The notes under the pieces were generated by a model. That model ran no database searches. It worked only from the letters and a program-made list of their open reading frames with translations, and had not been told where the DNA came from. Shown here one piece after another: positions 1 to 6,608 of a DNA stretch of 6,608 nucleotides. The first letter of the stretch is position 1. Each line of letters starts with the position of its first letter. Origin of the DNA: Thermoleophilia bacterium (lineage in GTDB: Bacteria > Actinomycetota > Thermoleophilia > Gaiellales > SKUG01); contig JAOPYS010000269.1 of assembly GCA_025964465.1 (NCBI GenBank), positions 1-6,608 on the forward strand, given 5' to 3'. A program made the translations under genes and the position numbers.

Positions 1-449
1 TCGTACACGCTCATCGGCGCGTCGAGCCCGTTGCGCCCGGAGCGCTCGGCCATCCACGCGTCGTCGCTCCACGCGTGGTCGTCGTGCCACACCACCGACG
101 CGGTCCTGGGCGGCAGCTCGGCGCGGCGCGCGAACGGGTCGGCCTTCTCCGCCGTGTAGCCGCGCTCGCGCGAGCGCAGGTGGTACTTGTAGTGCTCGCC
201 GTGGCCGACCTGCGGGATCCACCCGTGCCAGATGCCCGATCCGCCGGCGTGCGCCACGAGCGGCGCGTCACCGGGCGTCCAGCCGTTGAAGTCGCCGATC
301 ACCGAGATGGCCTCGGCGTTCGGGGCCCACACCGCGAACCACGTGCCGGCCACGCCGTCGACCGTGTGCGGGTGCGAGCCGAGCACGCGGTGCAGCTGGT
401 TGTGGGTGCCCTCCGCGAACAGGTGGAGGTCCTGGTCGGTGAGCAGCAT
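1..449 (-). other. glgB: GlgB module, N-terminal part: CBM48 domain and start of GH13 catalytic domain
   Basis: Residues 662-810 of the fusion align by eye with the second N-terminal domain (N2, CBM48) of actinobacterial 1,4-alpha-glucan branching enzyme. Signatures in order are DLHLFAEGTHN (from residue 669), RVLGSHP, FAVWAPNAEAISVIGDFNGW, HYKYH, KADPFA, the run PPRTASVVW, and finally APMSVYE, which leads into the GH13 barrel (usually continuing as VHLGSW). The GH13 catalytic residues are not in the window, so activity cannot be judged. The N1 beta-sandwich that precedes this point in M. tuberculosis-type GlgB is absent; MalQ occupies that place. Confidence 0.85.
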
Positions 450-2432
450 CACGTCGTGGCGCACGCCGGGGCGGGCGAGGTGGTCGATGGACGCGTCGCC
501 CTCGCGCAGCGAGGTCAGTTCCTTGAGCTGGGTCATGATGGTCTCGTCGTGTCGGATCTGGTCGATGGTCCGGGTGCTGCGGCGCACCCAGTTGGGGGCT
601 TCGGCGGAGGAGGTGCCGGGGACGTTCTGCGGCTCGGTCTCGCCCCACAGGTCCTCGGCGTTGGCGATGACCGCGCCCGCGGGGCCGCGCGCCAGCAGCC
701 GCAGCACGGCGGCGTGCACGGCGACCGGGTCGGCGAGCAGCTCGGCGTCGCGGGTGCCGTCGGGCAGCACCGCCACGTCGCGCAGGTAGCGGACGATGAC
801 GCGCCGCGCGTCGTCGTCCAGGTCGGCCCACGCGGTCGCCCACGTCGGCGTGTCGTGCGTGTTGACGGCAGCGAGCGAGCACTCGGGCACGGGTCGGATG
901 GCGGCGTCGGGATGCTCGGTGTCGAGCTCGAACTGCGCCACGTACATGCGACTCGCACCGTGCTCGCGCATCGCGGTGCGCACGGCCGGTGGCACGGTGC
1001 CGAGGTCCTCGCCCACGACGAGGCAGCCCGAGCGGTGCGACTCCAGGCAGACGATCGCCCACTGTTCGTGCGCCTCGTAGGAGACGTACACGCCGCGGGC
1101 GGCACCCAATCCCGTAGGGATCCAGAAGAGGCGGTGCATGCCCATGACGTGGTCGACGCGCAGCGCGGCCGCGTGCCGCATCAGGTGTCGCACCGACGCG
1201 ATGGCGTAGTCGTAGCCCGATTCGCGCAGCGCGCCGGGCAGCAGCGGCGGAAGACCCCAGTCCTGACCGCCGAGCGCGAGCGGGTCCGGCGGCGCACCGA
1301 TGCTCATGTCCGGCGCGAACAGCTCGGCGTGGCGCGCACGGTCGAAGCCCGCCGGGTGGATGCCGAGCGGCATGTCCAGGTAGAGGCCGGCGCTCGACCT
1401 CGACGTGACGTCGGCGAGCTGCGTCTCCATGGCCCACTGCACGTAGCGGTGGTAGTGCTCGGCGTCGGGCCCGCCGGTCTCCAGGTCGGCGCGGAACGCA
1501 GCGTACGCGTCCACCAGCGGGTGCTCGGCGCGCCACGCCTCGAAGGCGGCGAGCCGACGCCCGTCACCCGTCGCGTGCTCGGCGGCGCACGCCTCCAGCA
1601 CGCGGCGCTTGAGCGCGTACACCGCGCGGTGGTCGACCTCCGTCAGCCCGCGCAGCCGCTCGCGCTCGCGCAGCACGTCGCGGTCGCGCAGCAGGTCGCG
1701 CGCGGCGGAGGAGCGCTCCAGCTCGGGGAGGCGCTCCAGCTCGAGGTGCGCCTCGTTCCAGAACGTGCGGCTCACCGGGGCGTAGGGGCTCGGCTCGAAC
1801 GGCTCGTCGAGGAAGGTGGCGAGCATCGGGGTCGAGCCCACGAGGCGCCCACCCGCGCTGCCGACCAGCTCGAGCAGCTCGCGCGCGCTGCCGAGGTCGC
1901 CGATGCCCCAGTCGCCCTTGCTGCGCGCCGCGTACAGCGGCAGGAAGAGCCCCCAGCTGCGGTCCAGCCCGCCCGTGTGCGTCAGCCGCGGCGCGCTGAT
2001 GATGCGGCTCGTCGCGCCGGGCCCGCCCGCGCCGACGGTGAGCGTGTGGTACCCGAACGGCAGCCCGGGTGGCAGGGTCGCCGCCTCACCCGGCGCGACC
2101 GTGATCACCTGCTCGTCGCCCGTCTCGAGCGTCAGCACGCACTCCACCGGTCGCGGCACGCCCGCGCCCAGCTGCAGCGGCGCCGCCTCCCCGTCCCACA
2201 CCACGTGCACGGGCTCGACCGCGCGCGCGGCGCGCTCGGCGCGCACGGCCGCGAGGGATTCGCGCGGCGACGACGCCGACACGCCGAGCGCCTCGATCAC
2301 GGCTCGCAGCGACTCGTCGCTGGCGCGCACCGTCTCGTGGTCGACGTTCTCGTACTCGAGCTGCACGCCGAGCTCGCCGGCGAGTTGCGCCAGCGCCGCC
2401 CCGGATCCCTGCGTGGCGTCCGTGGCGCTCAC
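1..2432 (-). CDS. malQ-glgB: MalQ-GlgB fusion: 4-alpha-glucanotransferase joined to glycogen branching enzyme (3' end outside window)
   Basis: One frame opens with GTG at 2432-2430 and has no stop down to position 1 (810 full codons plus 2 bases). Residues 1 to about 150 form the N-terminal extension seen in actinobacterial MalQ. About 155-645 is a complete GH77 amylomaltase domain, which transfers alpha-1,4-glucan segments between maltodextrins. After a short linker, about 662-810 is the start of a GH13 branching enzyme, which makes alpha-1,6 branches; most of its catalytic domain lies beyond the left edge. The GTG overlaps the treS-mak stop in a GTGA and has a good Shine-Dalgarno 7 nt upstream, so translation is probably coupled. 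What is seen is the continuous frame and both family signatures; that the product stays one bifunctional cytoplasmic polypeptide is inference. A sequencing indel near the junction is the main alternative, but both halves read cleanly in the same register. Confidence 0.87.
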   Translation of the reverse strand, partial: MSATDATQGSGAALAQLAGELGVQLEYENVDHETVRASDESLRAVIEALGVSASSPRESLAAVRAERAARAVEPVHVVWDGEAAPLQLGAGVPRPVECVLTLETGDEQVITVAPGEAATLPPGLPFGYHTLTVGAGGPGATSRIISAPRLTHTGGLDRSWGLFLPLYAARSKGDWGIGDLGSARELLELVGSAGGRLVGSTPMLATFLDEPFEPSPYAPVSRTFWNEAHLELERLPELERSSAARDLLRDRDVLRERERLRGLTEVDHRAVYALKRRVLEACAAEHATGDGRRLAAFEAWRAEHPLVDAYAAFRADLETGGPDAEHYHRYVQWAMETQLADVTSRSSAGLYLDMPLGIHPAGFDRARHAELFAPDMSIGAPPDPLALGGQDWGLPPLLPGALRESGYDYAIASVRHLMRHAAALRVDHVMGMHRLFWIPTGLGAARGVYVSYEAHEQWAIVCLESHRSGCLVVGEDLGTVPPAVRTAMREHGASRMYVAQFELDTEHPDAAIRPVPECSLAAVNTHDTPTWATAWADLDDDARRVIVRYLRDVAVLPDGTRDAELLADPVAVHAAVLRLLARGPAGAVIANAEDLWGETEPQNVPGTSSAEAPNWVRRSTRTIDQIRHDETIMTQLKELTSLREGDASIDHLARPGVRHDVMLLTDQDLHLFAEGTHNQLHRVLGSHPHTVDGVAGTWFAVWAPNAEAISVIGDFNGWTPGDAPLVAHAGGSGIWHGWIPQVGHGEHYKYHLRSRERGYTAEKADPFARRAELPPRTASVVWHDDHAWSDDAWMAERSGRNGLDAPMSVY
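450..497 (-). other. Interdomain linker between MalQ and GlgB modules
   Basis: Residues 646-661 (DASIDHLARPGVRHDV) join the end of the MalQ helical region (LTSLREG) to the first GlgB-like residues (MLLTDQDLHLFAEG). The linker is short, has no stop codon, and is not the long Pro/Ala/Gly-rich type. A close packing of the two enzymes is therefore plausible, but that is inference. An in-frame ATG at 449-447 and GTG at 452-450 could in principle start a separate GlgB, yet no AGGAGG-like sequence lies within about 15 nt upstream of them. Confidence 0.65.
498..2432 (-). other. malQ: MalQ module (GH77 4-alpha-glucanotransferase) of the fusion
   Basis: Residues 1-645 of the fusion match a full-length actinobacterial MalQ (E. 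coli MalQ is about 694 residues). The catalytic domain opens near residue 157 with SWGLFLPLYAARS and GDWGIGDL, followed by the family motif SPYAPVSR. The three GH77 acidic residues are present: nucleophile D427 in ALRVDHVMG, acid/base E475 in VVGEDLGTVP, and D527 in VNTHDTPTW. Their spacing (48 and 52 residues) is close to that in known amylomaltases. The C-terminal signature NVPGTSSAEAPNW begins at residue 603. Nothing essential is missing, so this half is expected to be active in disproportionating maltodextrins. The boundary at about 645 is approximate. Confidence 0.88.
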
Positions 2433-5400
2433 CGTGCGCCCTCCAGCAGGCTGGACAGGCCGCGCGCGGGGATCCACACCCAGTCGGGTCGGTTGTTCGC
2501 CTCGTAACCCAGCTCGTACAGCGCCTTCTCCATGAGCAGCGAGTCGAGCATCACGGCCAGGTCGCCCTCGTCCTCCGGCAGGAAGCTGGTGCCGCCCGCC
2601 GCCACGGCCTCCGCCGCGGTGTCGAGGTAGGCGCGCACGAACGTCGCCGACACCCATCGGTACCAGTGGTCGACCCACTTCGACAGGCGCTCGCCGTGCG
2701 GGCCCTCGAGGTCCTCGCCGTTCTCGTGGCACACGGTCCACGCGGCGTAGTCGAACGAGCGCACCATCCCGGCGACGTCCTTGAGCGCCGAGCGCTTGAT
2801 CCGCCGCTCGCCGATCGGCCGCCCCGGCTCACCCTCGAAGTCGATGATCGTGAAGTCGCGACCCGTCCACAGCACCTGGCCGAGGTGGTAGTCGCCGTGG
2901 CAACGGATGCGCACGTCGGTGAGCCCGACGTCGAGCATGCTCTTGAACCGCTCGAGGATCGGCTCCTCCAGCTCGAGCAGGTCGGCCACGGCCTCGCTGT
3001 CGCGCGCCGCGCGACGCAGCGACGCGAAGGTCCGCTTGGTCGCCGCGCGCATCGACTGGTAGAGCGAGCGTCGGTACATCGGGGTGAGCGGCTCGGGCGC
3101 CAGCTCCGAATCCGCAGGCGCGCTCGCCAGCGCTGCGTGCATCTGCGCGGTGCGCACGCCGAGCATGCGCGCGTTCTCGAGGTACGGCCCGATCGTCTCC
3201 TGCACGAGCACCGTCGGCTCCTGCCGCGCGCGCACCGTGAGCCGCTCGTCCGGCAGCACGGGGTCCTCCGTGCGTGCGAGCGCGACCTCGATGTAGCGAC
3301 GCAGCGAGTCGAGCGTGTAGCGCCAGGCGTCACCCTCGTTCTCGACGTACTCCTGAAGCACCGCGACGGTGCGGCTGCGCACCATCGTCGTCGCCGTGTC
3401 CTCGCCCGTGCGGTACTCGAGCGTCCCCGCCACGCCCGGCGAGTGCTCGTAGCCGGCCTCCTCGCCGAGGAACCGCCCGAGCTCGACGTCCGGGTTGGTG
3501 CCGTCCTCGAGCAGCCGGTAGACCTTCATCAGGAACCGGTCGCCGAAGGCGATCGTCGAGTTGCTCTGCTCCACGCTGAGCGCGTGCGGATCCTCCGACT
3601 CGCCCCGCGCGCGCAGACGCCGCAGGTTCGACGTCGTCACACCCTCGACCCGCCCCGTGCGACCCACCACGCGCTTGCGCTTGAGCACCGCGTCGAGCAT
3701 CGCCGCATTGAACGCGTCGTCGACGAGCCCGTCGAACACCGCGAGCTGCTGGCTGCCGTCACCCACCGTCACGCGCGCGATCGTCGACGACGGGACCGGC
3801 GACGGGTGGTCGGCGCGCGTGTCGACGGGGCGCGCGGTCAGCGGCAGCACGTACGTCTCGCCCTCGCCCTCCGCGAACTCCACGTCCACGAGCACCGTGT
3901 AGCCGAGCGGCCGCGCCTTGGTGCCGCCCACGGGCAGCACCTCGGCGACCGTCGTGGAGCGCACCTTGCGCGCCTTGCTGCGGAACCAGCGCCGCTCCAC
4001 CAGGTAGTCGGGCAGCATCGCCTCGAAGGAGCGGCGACCCGCGGCACCGGTCAGCAGCTCCGACCAGTCCTCCTTCACCTTCACGGTGGGCACGTCGTAG
4101 GAGCGCGAGTCGTGCCCCGCATCGCTCTCGGCCGGCTCGATCACGAACCAGAAGAAGTCGTGCGGCCCGAGCGTGAGCAGGTACGGCAGCTCACCGATCA
4201 CGGGGAAGTCGACCTGGCCGAGCATCGCGACGGGGCGGCACCCCTCGTACTCGCGCAGGTCCAGCTCCACGTACTGCACGTGGCGCGACAGGTTGACGAC
4301 GCACAGCACGCGCTCCTCGTCCGTCACGCGCATGTAGGTGAGGACCTTGCGGTTCTCGCTCGGCACCCACTCCAGCGACCCGTGTGACAGCGCGTGGCTG
4401 CGCTTGCGCAGCGCGATGGTGCGCTTGGTCCACCACAGCAGCGACTCGGGGTTCGCCCACTGCGCCTCGACGTTGACGCTCGAGGCGTGGTACTCGGGGT
4501 CGATCACGACCGGCAGGTACAGGCGCTGCGGGTTGGCGTCGGAGAACCCCGCGTTGCGGTCGGCGCTCCACTGCATCGGCGTGCGCACGCCGTCACGGTC
4601 GCCCAGGTAAATGTTGTCGCCCATCCCGATCTCGTCGCCGTAGTAGATGACCGGCGTGCCGGGCAGCGAGAACAGCAGCCCGTTCATCAGCTCGATCAGG
4701 CGGCGGTTGTTGTCGAGCAGCGGGGCCAGGCGCCGACGGATGCCGAGGTTGATGCGCGCGCGCTCGTCCTCCGCGTAGATGCGCCACATGTAGTCGCGCT
4801 CCTCGTCCGTCACCATTTCGAGCGTCAGCTCGTCGTGGTTGCGCAGGAAGATCGCCCACTGCGACTGCTCCGGGATCTCCGGCGTCTCCTGGAGGATGTC
4901 GATGATCGGGAACCGGTCCTCCATGCGCGTCGCCATGAACATGCGCGGCATGAGCGGGAAGTGGAACGCCATGTGGCACTCGTCACCGTCCTCGCCGAAG
5001 TAGTCGACCACCTCGTCCGGCCACATGTTCGCCTCGGCCAGCAGCATCTTGTCGTCGTGGTTGGCGTCCACGTGGGCGCGCAGGTCCTTGAGGGCCTGGT
5101 GCGTGGCGGGCAGGTTCTCGCAGTTGGTGCCCTCCGCCTCGAACAGGTACGGCACGGCGTCCAGGCGCAGCCCGTCGACGCCCATGTCGAACCAGTAGTC
5201 GACGATCTTGTACAGCTCGGACACGACCTCGGGGTTCTCCCAGTTGAGGTCGGGCTGGTGGGAGTAGAAGCGGTGCCAGTAGTAGGCGCCGGCGGTCTCG
5301 TCCCACGTCCAGTTGGAGGTCTCGAAGTCCTTGAAGATGATGCGCGTGTCGAGGTACTTCTGGTTCGTGTCACTCCAGACGTAGAAGTCGCGGTGTGACG

Positions 5401-5788
5401 TGCCCGGCTTGGCCCGGCGCGCGCGCTGGAACCAGGCGTGCTGGTCGGAGGTGTGGTTGAGCACGAGCTCGGTGATGACGCGCAGCCCCCGCGCCTTCGC
5501 CTCCTTCATGAACGCCTTGAACGAGCGCATGTCCCCGTAGCTGGGGTGCACGTTGCGGTAGTCGGCCGTGTCGTAGCCGTCGTCGCGCAGCGGGGAGGGG
5601 TAGAACGGCAGGATCCAGATCGCCGTGATCCCCAGCTCCTGCAGGTAGTCGAGCTTGGAGATCAGCCCGCGGAAGTCACCGATGCCGTCGCCGTTCGAGT
5701 CGCTGTAGACCTTCACGTGCAGCTGGTAGATGACCGCGTCCTGGTACCAGCGGGCGGTCTTCGGGGGCGACTGGGTGGCGTTGCTCAT
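2429..5788 (-). CDS. treS-mak: TreS-Mak fusion: trehalose synthase (maltose alpha-D-glucosyltransferase) with maltokinase
   Basis: This 1119-residue cytoplasmic fusion converts trehalose and maltose into each other and phosphorylates maltose with ATP to maltose-1-phosphate, the donor for GlgE. TreS occupies about residues 13-550. It starts DAVIYQLHVKVYSDSNGDG and has the GH13 conserved regions ELVLNHTSDQH, GLRLDAVPYL (nucleophile D210), LLAEANMWP (acid/base E252) and FLRNHDELT (D319), then YYGDEIGMGDN and DGVRTPMQW. A variable linker (about 550-585) leads into the maltokinase cap (LPDYLVERRWFRSKARKV) and kinase domain, with candidate ATP-binding K755 in LMKVYR, catalytic D966 in CHGDYHLGQVLW and metal-binding D983 in IIDFEGEP. 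All key residues are intact in both halves. TreS-Mak fusions are well known. The gene lies 21 nt after glgE and overlaps malQ-glgB by 4 nt. The ATG at 5788 puts the family's conserved start about 13 residues in, as expected. Confidence 0.96.
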   Translation of the reverse strand: MSNATQSPPKTARWYQDAVIYQLHVKVYSDSNGDGIGDFRGLISKLDYLQELGITAIWILPFYPSPLRDDGYDTADYRNVHPSYGDMRSFKAFMKEAKARGLRVITELVLNHTSDQHAWFQRARRAKPGTSHRDFYVWSDTNQKYLDTRIIFKDFETSNWTWDETAGAYYWHRFYSHQPDLNWENPEVVSELYKIVDYWFDMGVDGLRLDAVPYLFEAEGTNCENLPATHQALKDLRAHVDANHDDKMLLAEANMWPDEVVDYFGEDGDECHMAFHFPLMPRMFMATRMEDRFPIIDILQETPEIPEQSQWAIFLRNHDELTLEMVTDEERDYMWRIYAEDERARINLGIRRRLAPLLDNNRRLIELMNGLLFSLPGTPVIYYGDEIGMGDNIYLGDRDGVRTPMQWSADRNAGFSDANPQRLYLPVVIDPEYHASSVNVEAQWANPESLLWWTKRTIALRKRSHALSHGSLEWVPSENRKVLTYMRVTDEERVLCVVNLSRHVQYVELDLREYEGCRPVAMLGQVDFPVIGELPYLLTLGPHDFFWFVIEPAESDAGHDSRSYDVPTVKVKEDWSELLTGAAGRRSFEAMLPDYLVERRWFRSKARKVRSTTVAEVLPVGGTKARPLGYTVLVDVEFAEGEGETYVLPLTARPVDTRADHPSPVPSSTIARVTVGDGSQQLAVFDGLVDDAFNAAMLDAVLKRKRVVGRTGRVEGVTTSNLRRLRARGESEDPHALSVEQSNSTIAFGDRFLMKVYRLLEDGTNPDVELGRFLGEEAGYEHSPGVAGTLEYRTGEDTATTMVRSRTVAVLQEYVENEGDAWRYTLDSLRRYIEVALARTEDPVLPDERLTVRARQEPTVLVQETIGPYLENARMLGVRTAQMHAALASAPADSELAPEPLTPMYRRSLYQSMRAATKRTFASLRRAARDSEAVADLLELEEPILERFKSMLDVGLTDVRIRCHGDYHLGQVLWTGRDFTIIDFEGEPGRPIGERRIKRSALKDVAGMVRSFDYAAWTVCHENGEDLEGPHGERLSKWVDHWYRWVSATFVRAYLDTAAEAVAAGGTSFLPEDEGDLAVMLDSLLMEKALYELGYEANNRPDWVWIPARGLSSLLEGAR
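2439..2444 (-). promoter_or_regulatory. Ribosome binding site for malQ-glgB, inside the end of treS-mak
   Basis: The mRNA reads GGAGGG, with 7 nt between GGAGG and the GTG at 2432. It lies within the last codons of treS-mak, whose TGA (2431-2429) overlaps the GTG. A good Shine-Dalgarno at this spacing supports the GTG as the true start and suggests translational coupling. Confidence 0.7.
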
Positions 5789-5809
5789 GCGGTGGGAGGC
5801 CTCGGAGCG
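5789..5809 (-). promoter_or_regulatory. glgE/treS-mak intergenic gap with a weak ribosome binding site
   Basis: Only 21 nt separate the glgE TAG (5812-5810) from the treS-mak ATG (5788). The best Shine-Dalgarno-like match is GAGG at 5803-5800, 11 nt before the ATG, which is weak and rather far. There is no room for a promoter of its own, so treS-mak is probably cotranscribed with glgE and may depend on ribosomes arriving from it. Confidence 0.45.
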
Positions 5810-6608
5810 CTAGTAGTTGTCGAAGTCGTGCTCGTCGCGGTGTGCGCGGGTGCGCACGTGCAGCACGTGGGCGGGCAGTATCGCCGGATCGAGCTCGACG
5901 TAGGGGTTGGATCCGGTCCACGCGTACGTGGCACCGCCCAGCAGGTCGTGCACGACGTAGGGCTCGTCCTCCGACGCGATGCCGAGCGCCTCCAGGTCGA
6001 GGTGCAGGGTCGCGCCCTGGCGCCACGTGCCGTCGAGGTTGACGACGACGAGGACGACGTCGTCGCAGTCGGGCGTCGCCTTGGAGTAGACGAGCAGCTG
6101 GTCGTTGTCGGCGCCGTGCAGGCGCAGGTTGTCGGTGCGGTGCAGGGCGGGGTGCTCGCGGCGTGCGCGGTTGACGAGGGTGATCACCTCGTCGAGCGAG
6201 TCCGGGCCGCCCAGCTCGCGGTGGCGCACCTGGTACTTCTCCGAGTCGAGGTATTCCTCGCTGCCGGGCTTGGCGGGCTCGGATTCCATGAGCTCGAACG
6301 CGGGCCCGTAGATGCCGTAGCTGGAGGAGAGCGTGGCGGCGAGGACGAGCCGCGCGACGTAGGTGCCGCGCGTGCCGTGCTGCAGCTGCTCGGTGAGGAT
6401 GTCCGGCGTGTTCGCGAAGAAGTTCGGCCGGAAGTAGTCGGTCTCCGCGAGCACGTCGCGCATGTACTGCACGATCTCCCACTTCGCGTTCTTCCACGTG
6501 TAGTAGGTGTAGCTCTGCGAGAAGCCGGCCTTCGCGAGCGTCGACATCATCGCGGGCCGCGTGAACGCCTCGGCCAGGAAGATCACGTCGGGGTGCTCCT
6601 TGCGCACC
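5810..6608 (-). CDS. glgE: GlgE, maltose-1-phosphate maltosyltransferase, C-terminal part (5' end outside window)
   Basis: GlgE (GH13_3) extends alpha-1,4-glucans by maltosyl units from maltose-1-phosphate, releasing phosphate. About 265 C-terminal codons are visible, roughly 40% of a usual GlgE of about 660-700 residues. The first full codon, GTG at 6607, is an internal valine rather than a start, because the text opens in mid-domain at RKEHPDVIFLAEAFTRPAMM. The glutamate of FLAEAF matches the general acid/base (E423 in Streptomyces GlgE), and the aspartate of FFANTPDIL, 56 residues on, matches the third catalytic acid. The nucleophile lies outside the window. Later family signatures are YGIYGPAFEL, PGSEEYLDSEKYQVR, the beta-domain segment VVNLDG and the ending LHVRTRAHRDEHDFDNY. 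The following treS-mak makes the substrate of this enzyme, which fits the assignment. Confidence 0.95.
   Translation of the reverse strand, partial: VRKEHPDVIFLAEAFTRPAMMSTLAKAGFSQSYTYYTWKNAKWEIVQYMRDVLAETDYFRPNFFANTPDILTEQLQHGTRGTYVARLVLAATLSSSYGIYGPAFELMESEPAKPGSEEYLDSEKYQVRHRELGGPDSLDEVITLVNRARREHPALHRTDNLRLHGADNDQLLVYSKATPDCDDVVLVVVNLDGTWRQGATLHLDLEALGIASEDEPYVVHDLLGGATYAWTGSNPYVELDPAILPAHVLHVRTRAHRDEHDFDNY

Noticed and set aside
268..1567. Minus-strand frames at 268-1536, 533-1105 and 1304-1567
   Set aside because: They are in the wrong registers for malQ-glgB, are Arg/Pro/Thr/Ser-rich, and lack family motifs. The true frame has no stop in the window.
1713..1743. 13-bp direct repeat (two copies of GCGCTCCAGCTCG, 18 bp apart)
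   Set aside because: The copies are in frame and encode ELER twice in a charged helical part of MalQ. Such segments are usual in this family, so it is not a regulatory or mobile repeat.
75..2507. 810-residue open frame on the plus strand opposite malQ-glgB
   Set aside because: It is the codon-aligned antisense of the real gene. Its product is Arg/Val/His/Ala-rich with no recognisable domain, and it exists only because TTA, CTA and TCA codons are absent below.
2666..5398. Long plus-strand frames opposite treS-mak (2666-4387 and 4394-5398)
   Set aside because: Same codon-aligned antisense effect. The sense strand encodes an intact TreS-Mak with all catalytic motifs, and the break between the two lies at a single TCA serine codon.
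5796..5803. GAGGCCTC palindrome between glgE and treS-mak
   Set aside because: Eight bases with no loop and no T-run; too short to be a terminator and likely chance in GC-rich DNA.
5810..6607. GTG at 6607 as the start of a small separate gene
   Set aside because: The text begins in the middle of the GlgE catalytic barrel just before the acid/base motif, so this is an edge-truncated glgE and not a short gene.

Overview
This window comes from a high-GC bacterium, most likely an actinobacterium. The G/C-rich third positions, GTG start, 4-bp gene overlap and GlgE-type alpha-glucan genes all fit. Genus cannot be told from the sequence, and other high-GC phyla are not excluded. The whole window is one compact operon on the minus strand with almost no non-coding DNA. 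No RNA genes, mobile elements, CRISPR arrays, promoters or terminators are visible.

Reading in the direction of transcription (right to left): positions 6608-5810 hold the C-terminal part of glgE (maltose-1-phosphate maltosyltransferase), whose 5' end lies outside the window. After a 21-nt gap, 5788-2429 encode a 1119-residue fusion of trehalose synthase (TreS, GH13) and maltokinase (Mak/Pep2). Overlapping its stop codon by 4 nt (GTGA), a third reading frame starts at 2432 and stays open to position 1. It encodes a complete GH77 4-alpha-glucanotransferase (MalQ, about residues 1-645), a linker of about 16 residues, and the CBM48 domain plus the first residues of the catalytic domain of a glycogen branching enzyme (GlgB). 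No stop codon separates the two. The GlgB part runs off the left edge.

Together the genes form the GlgE route from trehalose to branched alpha-glucan. TreS converts trehalose to maltose, Mak phosphorylates maltose with ATP, GlgE adds maltosyl units from maltose-1-phosphate to an alpha-1,4-glucan, and GlgB makes the alpha-1,6 branches. MalQ can redistribute maltose and maltodextrins, linking the free maltose pool to acceptor chains. Five activities are thus packed into three polypeptides. The TreS-Mak fusion is a known arrangement. The MalQ-GlgB fusion is the most unusual thing here: the MalQ module sits where many actinobacterial GlgB proteins carry their first N-terminal beta-sandwich domain (N1).
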